A stretch of DNA of 64,000 bases, from contig NW_006763134.1 in the NCBI RefSeq assembly GCF_000264905.1, forward strand, positions 877,712-941,711. Reading direction: 5' to 3'. Numbering within the stretch: position 1 is the stretch's first letter; every line of letters begins with the position of its first letter. A program made the translations under genes and the position numbers. Source of the stretch: Stereum hirsutum FP-91666 SS1. Taxonomy: Eukaryota > Basidiomycota > Agaricomycetes > Russulales > Stereaceae. Below the pieces are notes generated by a model, which was not told where the DNA came from, did no database searches, and worked only from the letters and a program-made list of their open reading frames with translations. Below are positions 1-10,306 of this stretch, piece after piece.

Positions 1-1851
1 GTCGTGGTATATAGTCCATGAATCGCCTGGAGCCACAGTGTCCTCGTTGGAGCTGGCCCGATAACACGCGGAAAGCCATTCCAGACGATGGGCCGGGGAC
101 GTAGTTGATTGGGACGTTGGATCCACGCCAGCCGGGCAGCAGACAAATTTCCATTTAGGCTGGCGCAGGGAAGCGGCCGTATGATGTCGTTCTGTAGTGA
201 TCGTGGAATCGCCAAGGGACACGTTATCTACTAACGGAGGAATTTCGGGAGTGTACAAGACCAGATCTCGAGCATCTCTGTTGCGTGCAGCAGATGCAGA
301 AGACGAGCGACGAAGAACAGGCTTAGAAGCTGAGGAAGACCTTCCCGCTCGACCGGTACCAAGGCTGTCGATCGACCGCGAGCGCCCTCGACGATGAGCA
401 GAAGGTGAGGCATACGGAGAACTCGGTACAGCAGCCCTGCGAAGAACAGAGGATGAGAGTCCAGCAAAAACATCGTCTCGTCGGTACACATCAGAATTAT
501 CCGCCGCAGACGTTGACAGGGAACGAGGCCGCATATGGAGTGGTGGAAGAGGCGAGGATTCAGGAGAATGAGCAGAAGATGGTGTTGACAGGGAACGAGA
601 CCGCATACGAAGCGGTGGAAGAGGCGGGGATATAGGAGAATGAGCAGAAAATGACGTTTCGACAGAGGCCGCATTCCTGCCTTTGGTGTCAACGACGGTC
701 TCGGGAATGTCTGTCCGGGGGATATGGACAGACACAGATGACGACGTGGGCAGCGGCAACGGTAATAACGAAGTAGAATCCAAGAGAGCGCTGTTATCGC
801 ACGGCGTGCCAGGCAGTGTCTCGGAATTATGACCAGCAATGCTGCCGTTGTCATCAGCCTGGCCGTTCTCGATAGAAATTCTGCCCTCGAAATCGATATC
901 TTCCGTAGTGCAATCGTCTGAGACAGCAGTCTCACAAGCGCATTCCGAAGGTGTGTCTGCTGGAGGACTTGATGCAAGGCGAAGAGCAACCAAGGAAGCG
1001 ATGACCAGGTCGAGCCATAAAAGGTCGTCTGGAGTGGTTACGATGGTGTAGGGCTCGAGGAAATTGTCGAGGGCGATATAGCTTTGAGCTTCAATCGAAT
1101 AGAAATCGTTGTCGTCGTCGTCGGGTAGTGCCACGTTGGGAGCGTCACCGAGATCCATGCCATCATCGAGGACGGGCCCGTTTCCTGTGTCTTCTTGCTG
1201 ACAGATGGAGACGTGTAGTGGAGTATCTGTGACTCGATCGCGAGAGATTATCTGAAGAAGCGCGTCCAGCTGATAAGAGACAATGTTATTCATATGTAAT
1301 GACACGGTGAGGTCGATGTAAACCAGACGTACCATGGACGAGCCTCCATCAGTTCCTAGCAACAACTTGAATACAATGAGAGTCATCGCAATGAAAAGCA
1401 AGATGGCATCGGCGACTGTGTCAGGGGCTCGAATGTCGATAGCAGCCTGGGGTTGATAATTCACCATCACAAAGGTTAGAAAGGCACTTCGCAGAAGATG
1501 ACTCGAGGAACAACGCACAGATTGATCAGCAGAGGACGATATGTTACACTCTGCGCCAGCGTCGTCATGTAGAGGGTGAATACTGTAAATGACGCGGTCG
1601 AAGGATATCGGCGTCAGCGAGTGTGTCCGGGGTGTGGCGACGAAGTCGAGAGCGGTTGGGGCCACTGAGAGGTAGACAGGAATGGGTGCAGCATCGAGGA
1701 GGAGCAGTGTATTGAGGCCGGTAGGGGACTCGAGTCCATAGAGTTGACAAGCAGAGGTGAGAGAGAATCGGGAGTTGCATCCTACCGACAGATGGGTGTA
1801 GAGTTGCACTGCGCCCATTATGGCGCAGTATAAAGAAACAAGCCACTGCAT
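1..1851 (-). CDS. Ser-rich putative membrane protein, 3' end cut off by window edge
   Basis: A single uninterrupted frame of 617 codons starts at an ATG at 1851 and runs off the left edge with no stop. The start context (GCCACCATGC) is a strong eukaryotic one. The N-terminus is hydrophobic (MQWLVSLYCAIMGAVQLY), which suggests a signal peptide or anchor. A second hydrophobic stretch lies near residue 155 (ILLFIAMTLIVFKLLLG). The middle is acidic (a PDDDDND run). The C-terminal half seen here is rich in Ser, Pro and Arg and contains two copies of a 24-residue unit with SAHSP...PLPPL...MR.RSLS. Such Ser/Arg-rich tails are often disordered and phosphorylated, but that is inference. I do not recognise the family. 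Length, lack of stops over 1.85 kb and start context support it as real. Other frames here carry shorter ORFs that look like shadows. Confidence 0.7.
   Translation of the reverse strand, partial: MQWLVSLYCAIMGAVQLYTHLSVGCNSRFSLTSACQLYGLESPTGLNTLLLLDAAPIPVYLSVAPTALDFVATPRTHSLTPISFDRVIYSIHPLHDDAGAECNISSSADQSVRCSSSHLLRSAFLTFVMVNYQPQAAIDIRAPDTVADAILLFIAMTLIVFKLLLGTDGGSSMVRLVYIDLTVSLHMNNIVSYQLDALLQIISRDRVTDTPLHVSICQQEDTGNGPVLDDGMDLGDAPNVALPDDDDNDFYSIEAQSYIALDNFLEPYTIVTTPDDLLWLDLVIASLVALRLASSPPADTPSECACETAVSDDCTTEDIDFEGRISIENGQADDNGSIAGHNSETLPGTPCDNSALLDSTSLLPLPLPTSSSVSVHIPRTDIPETVVDTKGRNAASVETSFSAHSPISPPLPPLRMRSRSLSTPSSAHSPESSPLPPLHMRPRSLSTSAADNSDVYRRDDVFAGLSSSVLRRAAVPSSPYASPSAHRRGRSRSIDSLGTGRAGRSSSASKPVLRRSSSASAARNRDARDLVLYTPEIPPLVDNVSLGDSTITTERHHTAASLRQPKWKFVCCPAGVDPTSQSTTSPAHRLEWLSACYRASSNEDTVAPGDSWTIYHD
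511..654 (-). repeat. two-copy 72-bp coding tandem repeat
   Basis: Two adjacent 72-bp units begin at 511 and 583 and differ at only a few positions. The unit length is 24 codons, so the repeat keeps the reading frame of the edge gene. Each unit encodes SAHSP, then PLPPL, then RSRSLS or RPRSLS. Confidence 0.85.
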
Positions 1852-2426
1852 GGTGGCCGTCTAAGTGGTGGATGTGATTGGGCAGAGATGTGTTCGATTG
1901 TGTTCGATGGGAGTGATGAGATGATGGTGGTTCGAGAGAAAGGCGGGAGTCGAGAGCGAGGGCCCTTTTGAAACTCAGTGTCATTGTTTTCCCAATCGAG
2001 AACAAACGCCACCGATTGCTTTGGCAGCCACAGGCCCGGGCACCGGAAACAATATCGAAGAACGCATGCATCCAACATGCATCACAGACTCGTAAACATG
2101 ATTTGGTGTATCGATTGACGCGCACAAGTATTGAGAAGAATTATGAATATGAGGTCGTTCAAGCTCATTCTTTGTAGCCACGAATCGGAAAGTCTTAGCC
2201 TCGTGCTCTAGCGTGTTAAAGCGGAGTTTCGGAGTTTCGGAGTCCTCCCGTCACATGGCTGTATCGCCATTTTCTGCGTGTCCGTTGCTCCCGAACTTCA
2301 CTCATATCACCAGGTTTTCTGCACGGAGGTGAGTTATATACGGCATTATCGAGCTGGGAGAAAACTCATACCATTCAATCTGCTTTCGGAGACAAGTATT
2401 ACAAGCATATCCCTGTTGACCGTGAC
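1852..2426. other. divergent intergenic region
   Basis: This is the shared upstream region of the left-edge gene (-) and the first F-box gene (+). Short ORFs in all frames show no recognisable domain. I see no clear TATA box or repeat. Confidence 0.5.
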
Positions 2427-4320
2427 ATGGCAAAAGCTCGTCGCCAGAAAGGTGAGCGCGGCTTTTGTACTCTTCAGACTTCCAACCGATTTTCTTGACG
2501 TCTCAATCTCTCTAGGTCCAAATAAACCGCACACACCCATCCAGCAAACGAACTCCCCTGTGACACGACTACCACTCGAAGTTCTCTCACTCATCTTCCT
2601 CTACCACCGCCATCCAGAGTCTCCAGGCAAAGATTATACCTGGCTCCAGATCCTGCACGTCTGCCGACAATGGCGCATGGCTGCCATTGGCTGCGCACAT
2701 ATGTGGACGAACATCACGACAAAGAAGCGACTTCTTAGGTTCTTCATGTTAAAACAATCGAAGGGATTGCCGATCGTGTTGAAGGGCATCAAGTTTGTGA
2801 AAAACGAGTCTCCAGAGGCGAAGAACATCTTGGAGAGAAATCTTCATCGCATTCAGAGCCTTGGTATCGTGTTTGACCAATGCTCCGAAAAGGAAGTCAC
2901 GAGATGTCTCGAGAAAGTCCTCGGACCCGATGCTGGTCCCGTCCTAAGGTCTCTCGAAGTCGCCACTGGCATGGGCTACAGCATCACCGTGCAAGTCCCC
3001 GATGTCACTCTGTCTCTGTCCTCTTTGTCTGTCGATTACCTTTGTCTGGAGTTTCCAGAAGGTCGCATCCAGAAGAATTTGACATCATTTCGCGTTTCGC
3101 TTCCTTGGTTGGCCAACAACCACATCCAGAGGCGTGCTTATCTGCGCAAAACGTTGCCCAAGATGCCGAACCTCACATATCTCCACATCGCGGATGATGC
3201 CTGGGTATCTAGCTATTGGCCTGACCCTGTCGAGCAGACCATAGAACTCCCCCAGTTGGAAAAGCTGCGCTGTTCTGGAACCGTGTTCGACTGCGTACTT
3301 GCACTAGAACTCCTCCACCTTCCACCAACTGCGCGAGTGGACCTACGTATCCGAGACCGCAGAGACGCCGTCGCAGACCGTTTGTACACCGCTTTATCTC
3401 ATTTCTTCGGTCGTCGCGAATCTGTCCGCTCAGAGACAGTGGCGACTAGCTATGATGTCCACTATGCAACGAAGTTCATCAGCGATCACGAATGGGATGT
3501 TGCGCACCGTGTTCTCTTCTTCGATTCTGGTCCCAACTCCCATTCTAACCCACATCCTCGTTCACCTATGCCATCTACTTCGGAATACCCTCACCCTCAG
3601 CATCTCCCGATCCTTCTACTTCAATATCGTCATCACCGCGTTGCCGCCCGGGACAGCCGCTCATGTTATGCCGAGCCCGACTATCTTTCCCAAATCCTCA
3701 GCATCCTTAACGTCCCACTGCGCTCAGTCATTTCACTCCGCTTACAATCGAACCTTCCGTACAACGTCGACACCGCGAACAATTTCGACTCGACCGGCGC
3801 CCTCCTTTCGAAGCTTCACTTCCTCACTAATCCCGGCGTCAAATCGCTGTACATAGGCGATCTAGGCACTGCGGAATGTTTCCTCCCCTTCCTCAGTCTT
3901 CCGAATAAGTCGGCCTCCAGTTCGGACGCTACGAGTAGATCCACTTCGACGACGACTAGTTGCTCCCCGTCCAAAGAATTCATGGTATTCCCGAACCTTG
4001 AGACCCTGGTCTTCGGTGATCTGAGCCCATCTGCATTAAGGTATAGCCAATGTGTTACGGACAAGGAAGCTGCTGATCAGAGGATAAGAGGAGTGATGCA
4101 GAAGTTGGAGTCTGCGATGGAAGACAGGGCACGGGGAGGACGGAGATTGAAGAAACTGGGCATACGGGCGGATATGTACGAAACCTGCATGGAACTGGTC
4201 AATAGGGCGAGGGATATGGGCTGGGTGGAGGATATCCTATATCCTGGTGCAGACTTGAAGAACGGTGAGCTCGGTATGAATCTGCTGGACGGGATAGGTA
4301 GCGATGATGAGGATAATTGA
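2427..4320 (+). CDS. F-box / LRR-type protein (putative SCF substrate adaptor)
   Basis: The model has two exons. A 25-nt first exon (2427-2451) encodes a basic peptide, MAKARRQK. A 64-bp GT-AG intron follows (2452-2515, TGACG branch-like site, TCTAG acceptor), then exon 2 (2516-4320). The predicted length is 609 aa. An F-box-like segment follows the start: TRLPLEVLSLIFLYH, then TWLQILHVCRQW.MAAI and W.NI. The rest has loosely spaced Leu-rich segments, as in the large basidiomycete F-box/LRR families. The C-terminus ends in an acidic tail after a DRARGGRRLKKLGI block and a GWVED motif. The third F-box gene here (18313-20116) has the same tiny basic first exon, a first intron beginning GTGAGCGCG, and the same C-terminal block, so the two are paralogs. 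A longer open frame begins at 2278, but it reads through the intron, so I preferred the spliced start. SCF adaptor function is inferred from the family. Confidence 0.8.
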
Positions 4321-5071
4321 GTGACCTCTGCTGTCTGACCTGACGAAGGTCAGTGTTCAATTCTCTGAATCAGCCTTCTCGTTTCTCACTCTCAACACGC
4401 CGTATTCGATAGACAGCCGTCTGTATCCGAGTACATGAAACCACACGTTTTCCTTTCTCTATGCGCATCTTCTCTTGCTTCCGCTCATTGGCCCGAATTT
4501 GACGCATACATCAACGATCACGTCAGAGATTCAGATTTCGAAGGGAGTTTACCAAGTAGTGATCCGAACTTGGTGCGGCATTGAAAGATCAACACGTTCA
4601 CTCCAGTCGCATCGAAGATTTTGGCAGATGCAGAATACTAACCGTAGCTGAGCGCTGAGTGACGCTGACCAGATGATCTGCTGCTGTTCCTCGCGCGTTG
4701 ATTGAAGGGTTCGAGGCCCAACACCGGTCGGCTTGACTCTAGGAATTTTCCTTCCTCACTTACAAGAGGCCCCGCTCAATGGTGCTATCCGGGTCATCCG
4801 GCGACGCCACTTCCCGTGTTCGTGGGTTCGACGTTTGTCTGATATGGTAATGGAGAGTCTTCAATGTCTATCAGTCTCGACATCGCGACGTTGACATCGC
4901 GCGCGGCCGATGGAGCCTTTATATATGTGCGACTTTGAGTAAGGGTCCACCGCTCAACCTCCCTCCTTCACGAGCTTCACCGAGTAGCCAACTCGGACTC
5001 GTCTCTCGGATTTTCTCTCTTTCCTGTGGTTTCTCTCTCTCTAGTTTATTTCCAGGTTTTCATCACAGGAC
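4321..5071. other. intergenic region, 3' of F-box gene and promoter of membrane protein
   Basis: No coding frame with recognisable content. The right end holds a TATA-like element and a CT-rich 5' leader before the ATG at 5072. Confidence 0.5.
4918..4927 (+). promoter_or_regulatory. TATA-like element of the multi-pass membrane protein gene
   Basis: TTTATATATG lies about 145 bp upstream of the ATG at 5072 and is followed by a pyrimidine-rich leader. The position suits a fungal core promoter. Assignment is by sequence only. Confidence 0.4.
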
Positions 5072-6566
5072 ATGGCTGCCCTCTCTCTTTCGAAAGCTAC
5101 GATTATCTCTGTCGGAATCGCATGCATTCTTTATGGTCGGTCTTCTCCTCGTGTCGAGTCCCTCCTCGCCGGTTTGCCCTCGCCCGTGAACACCACACCG
5201 CGATCAGCCCCTAAGTATCGAGAGGCATGATCGCTGACAGATTATCCACCAGGATTCTCGCTCTTCATGTTCGGGTTTACGCTCTGGGTCCTCCTCCACC
5301 ACCGAGCCGCAAACGAGATCAATCGCGTGATGGTCTCCGTCGCTTGTATTCTCTTTCTTCTGAGTACTGCGGTGTGTCTCAATCCTTTTCCTCCGCGAAG
5401 TACTGCTCGAAAGATTCCTTGAACACTGATGAATCTCTGCACAGCACATCTCTGCCCTCATGCGACATGTCATCGAGGGTCTTCTCGACCACGCATCTCC
5501 TGAGGAATGGTTCCTCGATGAGTCTTCGGCTACGTTTATCTTGAAACTTGTGCTATACGCGCTGCAGACGATGACGGGCGACGGAGTCCTTGTACGTCCG
5601 TCTGCCTCCCAATTATGGTGATGGTGTTGATGAATGATGGATGGACATTGCGCTAGATATATCGCTGTTATGTCGTATGGCAAAATCGGAAAATGGTGGT
5701 CGTAGTTCCGATCTTGCTCTTCTTAGGCTTTGGTGGTTCGTCCTACTCATTTACTCAATCCATCTCGGGGTGCACAGTAGGACTGATGTCTTGGTCACCC
5801 ACTGCTGTTCGACACGTCTGCAGGCACATCCTTCACCGGATTCTGGGCCTACGCCGTCCATCATCCTGGACCGCTGGGCCACATCCTCCTAGTCCTGTCC
5901 GCCTGTTTCTCTCTGCTCAATAATGTCATATGCACATGTACGTTCGTCTCAATATTGGTGTCTTCACTCCGTCTACCACGCTTCCTTCCTCTCAAGCAAC
6001 CATATAGCCAGGAGACTGATACGACATTATCCACAGCATTACTAGCATACCGACTCTACAAACTCAACTCCTACCTCCTCCCAGGTCCAGGGCCCAACAG
6101 CATCCGACCCTCCACACGGACACGGCGCTCTCTAATCCCAATGATGTTCGCCATAATCGACGCAGGGGTGCTCTACTCCGCGACGCTCCTGACGACGCTC
6201 ATCTGCCTGTTTCTGTACACGAATGTGTTGGCGATCATGCTCGAGATCGTGCGTCTTTCCTTTGCCACTGCCACCCCCGAGATTCTTTCGCTGAAGATCT
6301 TTGTTGATGTTGATGATTGTCGCGGGTGTTGTCAGACCGTCCCACTGATCGCTATAACCTTCTACGGCGTCATCATCCGCGTCGGGATGGAGAAGGCTGC
6401 CTCGACCGGACGTCCGTTCCTGTCCTCTTCTGAAGACCGCAATACGGTGGATACGATGGAGGAGCATGGCGTTTTGAGTACGATCATGTATTTGCCTGAG
6501 GCTCTGGAGCGGGGTGCGGGTGAGAAGACGGACGAGGGGTCGATACCGGAGTCCGAGTCGTCCTAG
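5072..6566 (+). CDS. basidiomycete-type multi-pass (about 7-TM) membrane protein
   Basis: Seven exons: 5072-5135, 5253-5371, 5445-5591, 5657-5732, 5824-5937, 6037-6248, 6336-6566. They join in phase to 320 aa. The product is hydrophobic throughout: an N-terminal helix (IISVGIACILYGFSLFMFG), then VSVACILFLLSTA, a loop, and the signature IYRCYVVW. Further segments are VVVVPILLFLG, LLVLSACFSLLNN and a late block around LIPMMFAIIDAG and LLTTLICLFLY. A final helix (VPLIAITFYGVIIRVGM) precedes an acidic cytosolic tail. This pattern is typical of large, functionally undefined membrane-protein families in Agaricomycetes. No ligand or role can be stated. The first donor (GTCGGT) is weak but gives a continuous transmembrane helix. 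Other junctions are conventional. Confidence 0.8.
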
Positions 6567-7110
6567 TTTGCGACATGACGAGGTTCGTGGATGTGGTTGT
6601 GCATGGATCGGATGAGTTCTTGGGGTTGAGACGACTATGATAATTATTCGGTTGGAGTAAGTAATCGGATCCTCCCGCCTACTGTATGTACTTACTTATC
6701 ATGACGACTGACGACCTGGCGCCCAAACACTATTATATTCTGATCACTTGGGTTGTACTTATTGTCGGTAATGTAACTTATGTAACGCGTCATGGGCGTT
6801 GATTCTTGTATGAGTACTTACTCCGCGTATTCTCGTCTACTCACTTGCATAATTAAATAATGTCGAACAAAAAAATCTCGCGTAATTTTCCAGAGCCCGC
6901 CGATCTCATCAACCGAGCTACACCATAGACAAAATCGTAAGTACACAATATCTCCAACGTCTACTTCTACTCCTACTCCTACCAACCATCTTTCAAGACA
7001 CACACATCCACCCCCCTTACCCCTTACCCCGCCCATTCTAACCACCCTACCACTCCTTCCAACCACCCTACCACTCCGTCGCCCCAAACCATCCAACCAC
7101 CTCACAACCT
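6567..7110. other. convergent intergenic region
   Basis: This lies between the 3' ends of the membrane protein (+) and the dehydratase (-). The second half is a C/T-rich low-complexity stretch (repeated CTACTC- and CCTACC-type words, about 6955-7100). A minus-strand ORF across it is low in complexity and I do not consider it real. Confidence 0.5.
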
Positions 7111-9845
7111 CTACCACTCCCTCAAACTCCCATCGCTCCCCCTCCACACCTCATTCCTCCACGCCTTCTCTCGCATATACTTCGCCGAAGTCTCGCGCAC
7201 GAGCGGCTCGTTGATCTCGATTCCTAGGCCGGGGCCTGGGTTCGCGCGGGGGTGGGATTTGAAAGGAGGGGTTTAGGTCGCCGCATGGGCGCGTATACGT
7301 ATGTAGCCGTAGCGCGTCGATGCGGAATGATTGAGATGTGGATGTGTGGCGTCGCGGGTGTCAATGGGCAGGACGGTTGGGATAGTTTGGACGGTTGGGA
7401 TGGTGCAGCGGCCGCAGACGCAGACGCAGACGTGCGCACGTCCGTTGTGTAGAGTAAGTATGTCAATTGTCCGGTGTCCGGTGTCCAGAGTCCAGTTCGA
7501 GATGTCGACGGAGGGGTGCGAGACGGAGGGTTCAAAACAGAGTAATATGTCAGTTTCTGTGCGGAGATCGTGTAGTAGAAGCGAGGCGATTGGGGGGATT
7601 AAGCTTTAAGGGCCGTGGGGAAGTATGGGAACGGAATACGAATACGAATGCGAACGTGGAGAACTGGACCGTATTGGAAGATGAGGGGAAGACAAAAAGT
7701 TGAAGAAGAAGAAGAAGAAGAAGACAAAAACAAGCCCACCCTTCAAAGCCTCAACATGTCCATCCACGACCGCAAACACGGACGGGTCGACGAGGTACGT
7801 GAGTAGATCCGCGCCTTGGTTATAATGCATCTACATATGCACACCAAATCCAATGTGAGTCGTGTTCCATCCGCCCGCGGGTAGCTGGCGTATTACATAG
7901 AGAGTGGCGGGCGTGGTGGTGGTGTGGGGAAGAGTATGTACGTAAAGAAGGATACATACCTCCCAGCTCATCTCCTGTATCACAACTGCATAACACATAA
8001 CGTCCAACCAATAAATCAGTAACACACCCACACAAACTCTCCCTCCCTCCCTCAAAAACGCAAAAAAAAATTGGGGGGTGGGGTTGGGGGAGAGTGGGGT
8101 GTTATAGTCGAATAAGAAGAACAAAAAAAAGCACGTACAATTCAAACACCCCACCCCAACCTGCATACACGCCGCGAGCGCGACAGGTCCAAGCGGACAA
8201 TGCGGCGCGAGCGCGACGTCGTATATCTCCGCGAGGCTCGCGATCCGTTTTAATTCGCTTATGCCGCCGCAGTGGGAGACCTGGCGGGAATGTCAGTGAC
8301 AGTGACGGGAAGCTCTCCGGGACGAGGCTCAGGGTCGGGAAGCGGTGAAATGGAATGAGAAAGCACGGTGTTCAAGTCCAGGGAGTTGACTTGAGTTGAG
8401 TCGTGGTTTGGATGAATGCAAGGCTAAAGACTCCCGAATAATCCACAGCCACTCACATCCGGCTGCGCCACATCAATCGCCCTACTCTCAAAATAAGGCC
8501 TGAACTCAAAACGGGAGAAGAGCCGTTCGCCGAGCGCGATGGGTGTTGTGCTTTGGCGGGCGAGGTCTGCGATTTCGAGGGGGTGGGTTGGGAGGAGGGG
8601 TTCTGTTTTTTGTTTTTGGGCGGGCGGGCGGGCGGGCGAGCGAGGGAGGGAGGGTTGAGTGTCGGAATTCGAGTCGGGGTGGGGTGTTAGGAGTTGAGTC
8701 AGAGTCAGAGTCAACGGCAGGAGTCACAGTCAGACACAGAGGAGTTCGGAGTTCAGAGTTAGGAATAGAGTTAGACCAGAAACACCAGTACCCACCTTCA
8801 ATAAACAAACATCCAACCCCCTCCAACATCCCCACAAGCTGCTTCGCCATACTCTTATGCAACCTCCCATGAAAATCAACGGCGACGTCGAGGCCGAGAC
8901 TTTTGACTTCTTTGATGCGGGTTACGGTGGGTTGCAGGGAGGCGGGGGAGTCGAGGAAGGGGGAGCTTTCTGTTGTTAGACACGCCAATAGCGATGGTAA
9001 TAGCAATAGAGGTCAGCTTCGACTCTCTGCGGACCACAGGGATCGAGAAGCGAAAAGGGTAACGAGATCGAAGAAAAAAGAACGCGAGGGAGGGGGTTCA
9101 GGGAGGAAGGGAGGGAGATTACTTAAGGCAAGGAAGAGACGAACCAGTCCCATTCATCTTAACAGCCCCAAACCCCTGTTCCTTCCTCCTCCTCGCGCCC
9201 TCCAACACATCGCTCGGCTTATCGCCCCCCACCCATCCATACACCCTCAACCGATCGCGCACTTTTCCACCGAGGAGCTGATAGATAGGAACGTCGAGTT
9301 TCTTGCCTTTGATGTCCCAGAGGGCGATATCGAGGCCGGAGAGGGCTGACTACACGCGCCACCACCTTCGTCAACCTCACACTCTCACACTCTCACACTA
9401 TCACAGCTTTACAGTAGAGTAAGCGGGAAAGGGTGCATACCATGAGCACAGGCCCACCCCTATAAAACCTCGCCCTATACGCATTCTGCCACACATCCTC
9501 GATCCCGTCCGCGTCCCACCCCACGAAGCGTTCGACCAGATCTTGGAGAGCGCCTTCGACGGCTTCGGAGTGGCCTTCGAGGGTGGATTCGCCCCAGCCT
9601 GTGTAGTTGTCGGTTGTTTGGACGCGGGCGAAGAGCCAGCGGGGGGGGAGGCGGAAGAACTAGGTGGGGAGAGAGTGGGCGGATGGGAGTGGGGGGAGGG
9701 GAAAGGGAGTGTGGGGAGGTGGGGGGATGGGGGGAGATGGGTGGGTGATTAGGGGCTAGGAAGGGAGAGGGATTCAGAGAGAAGGGGACGAAGGACAGAC
9801 CTCGATGTTGGAGATGAAGCTCGAGCGTTCGGTGCGGAGAGACAT
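7111..9845 (-). CDS. D-galactonate dehydratase (mandelate racemase / enolase superfamily)
   Basis: Nine exons: 9845-9801, 9659-9441, 9349-9145, 8969-8796, 8602-8457, 8280-8139, 7985-7960, 7830-7740, 7235-7111. All phases agree and give 390 aa, close to bacterial DgoD (382). The reaction in the family is D-galactonate to 2-dehydro-3-deoxy-galactonate plus water, with Mg2+. Motifs follow DgoD order: [58 protein letters not shown]. The active site follows: AVDFHGR (metal Asp plus His), FIEEPLL (metal Glu), GERLFSRF (third metal Glu), CGGI, and LAPHCPLGP (catalytic His). Then come [28 protein letters not shown] and a WR..VWR..DGS..EW terminus. The last intron (7739-7236) is about 504 bp, far longer than the others. 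Similarity is to DgoD, not clearly to fungal L-galactonate dehydratases. The in vivo substrate is unknown. Confidence 0.92.
7702..7724. repeat. GAA-type trinucleotide run inside dehydratase intron 8
   Basis: About seven GAA units lie within the long last intron of the dehydratase gene. The run is purine-rich on the + strand, so it is a CT-rich tract in the transcript. Confidence 0.8.
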
Positions 9846-10306
9846 GATCGTGTACTTATTCTAGCAGACTAGTACTAGGATCGGTTCGTCGAAGAAAGGG
9901 AAAGGGCAGAGGATGCAGAGGGCATGATAAACAGAAAAGCAAGGTTTTTATTCGAGGAAGCATTGTGCATGTCAGGTGTTGCTCTGGTGTGATTCGTGAA
10001 GTGGACGCGGTCCGAGAGTGAATGATGAGCCGCTTTTCCTTGTGCACCTGTTTGCGATAAGTTCGCGTAGGAGATCATCGTGGTACCGTGCTGTACTACG
10101 AGCCGGACAGTGACATACAGCTTGGGCCACACAGTCTGAGAGAATGAATGTGGCGCGAGATCTGAACCGCGTCCGCCACGCCACGCCACGCCACGACGCT
10201 CTCTTCAGCATTCAGCCAACGCACGCCTCTGGTGTTCACCACCACCCACAACGAAAACGCAGTCGACGTCGCACAGAGCTCGGGCAGCTCTCTTCTCTCA
10301 TAACTA
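9846..10306. other. divergent promoter region of dehydratase and p24 genes
   Basis: About 460 bp between two divergent start codons. It contains a short CCACG-type iteration around 10176-10197. I see no gene and no convincing TATA box. Confidence 0.5.

Noticed and set aside
231..989. 252-codon minus ORF near the left edge
   Set aside because: It lies in another frame of the longer, better-supported open frame 1851 to 1 and has low-complexity frame-shifted composition.
4690..4730. Possible tRNA B-box (GGTTCGAGGCC)
   Set aside because: No matching A-box or cloverleaf could be drawn around it.
7985..8160. Non-canonical GT-GG intron in the dehydratase, suggested by an LDVMCYAV reading near 8000
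   Set aside because: A canonical donor (GTACGT at 8138) and acceptor (TGCAG before 7985) give [16 protein letters not shown] in phase, which aligns with bacterial DgoD without gaps.
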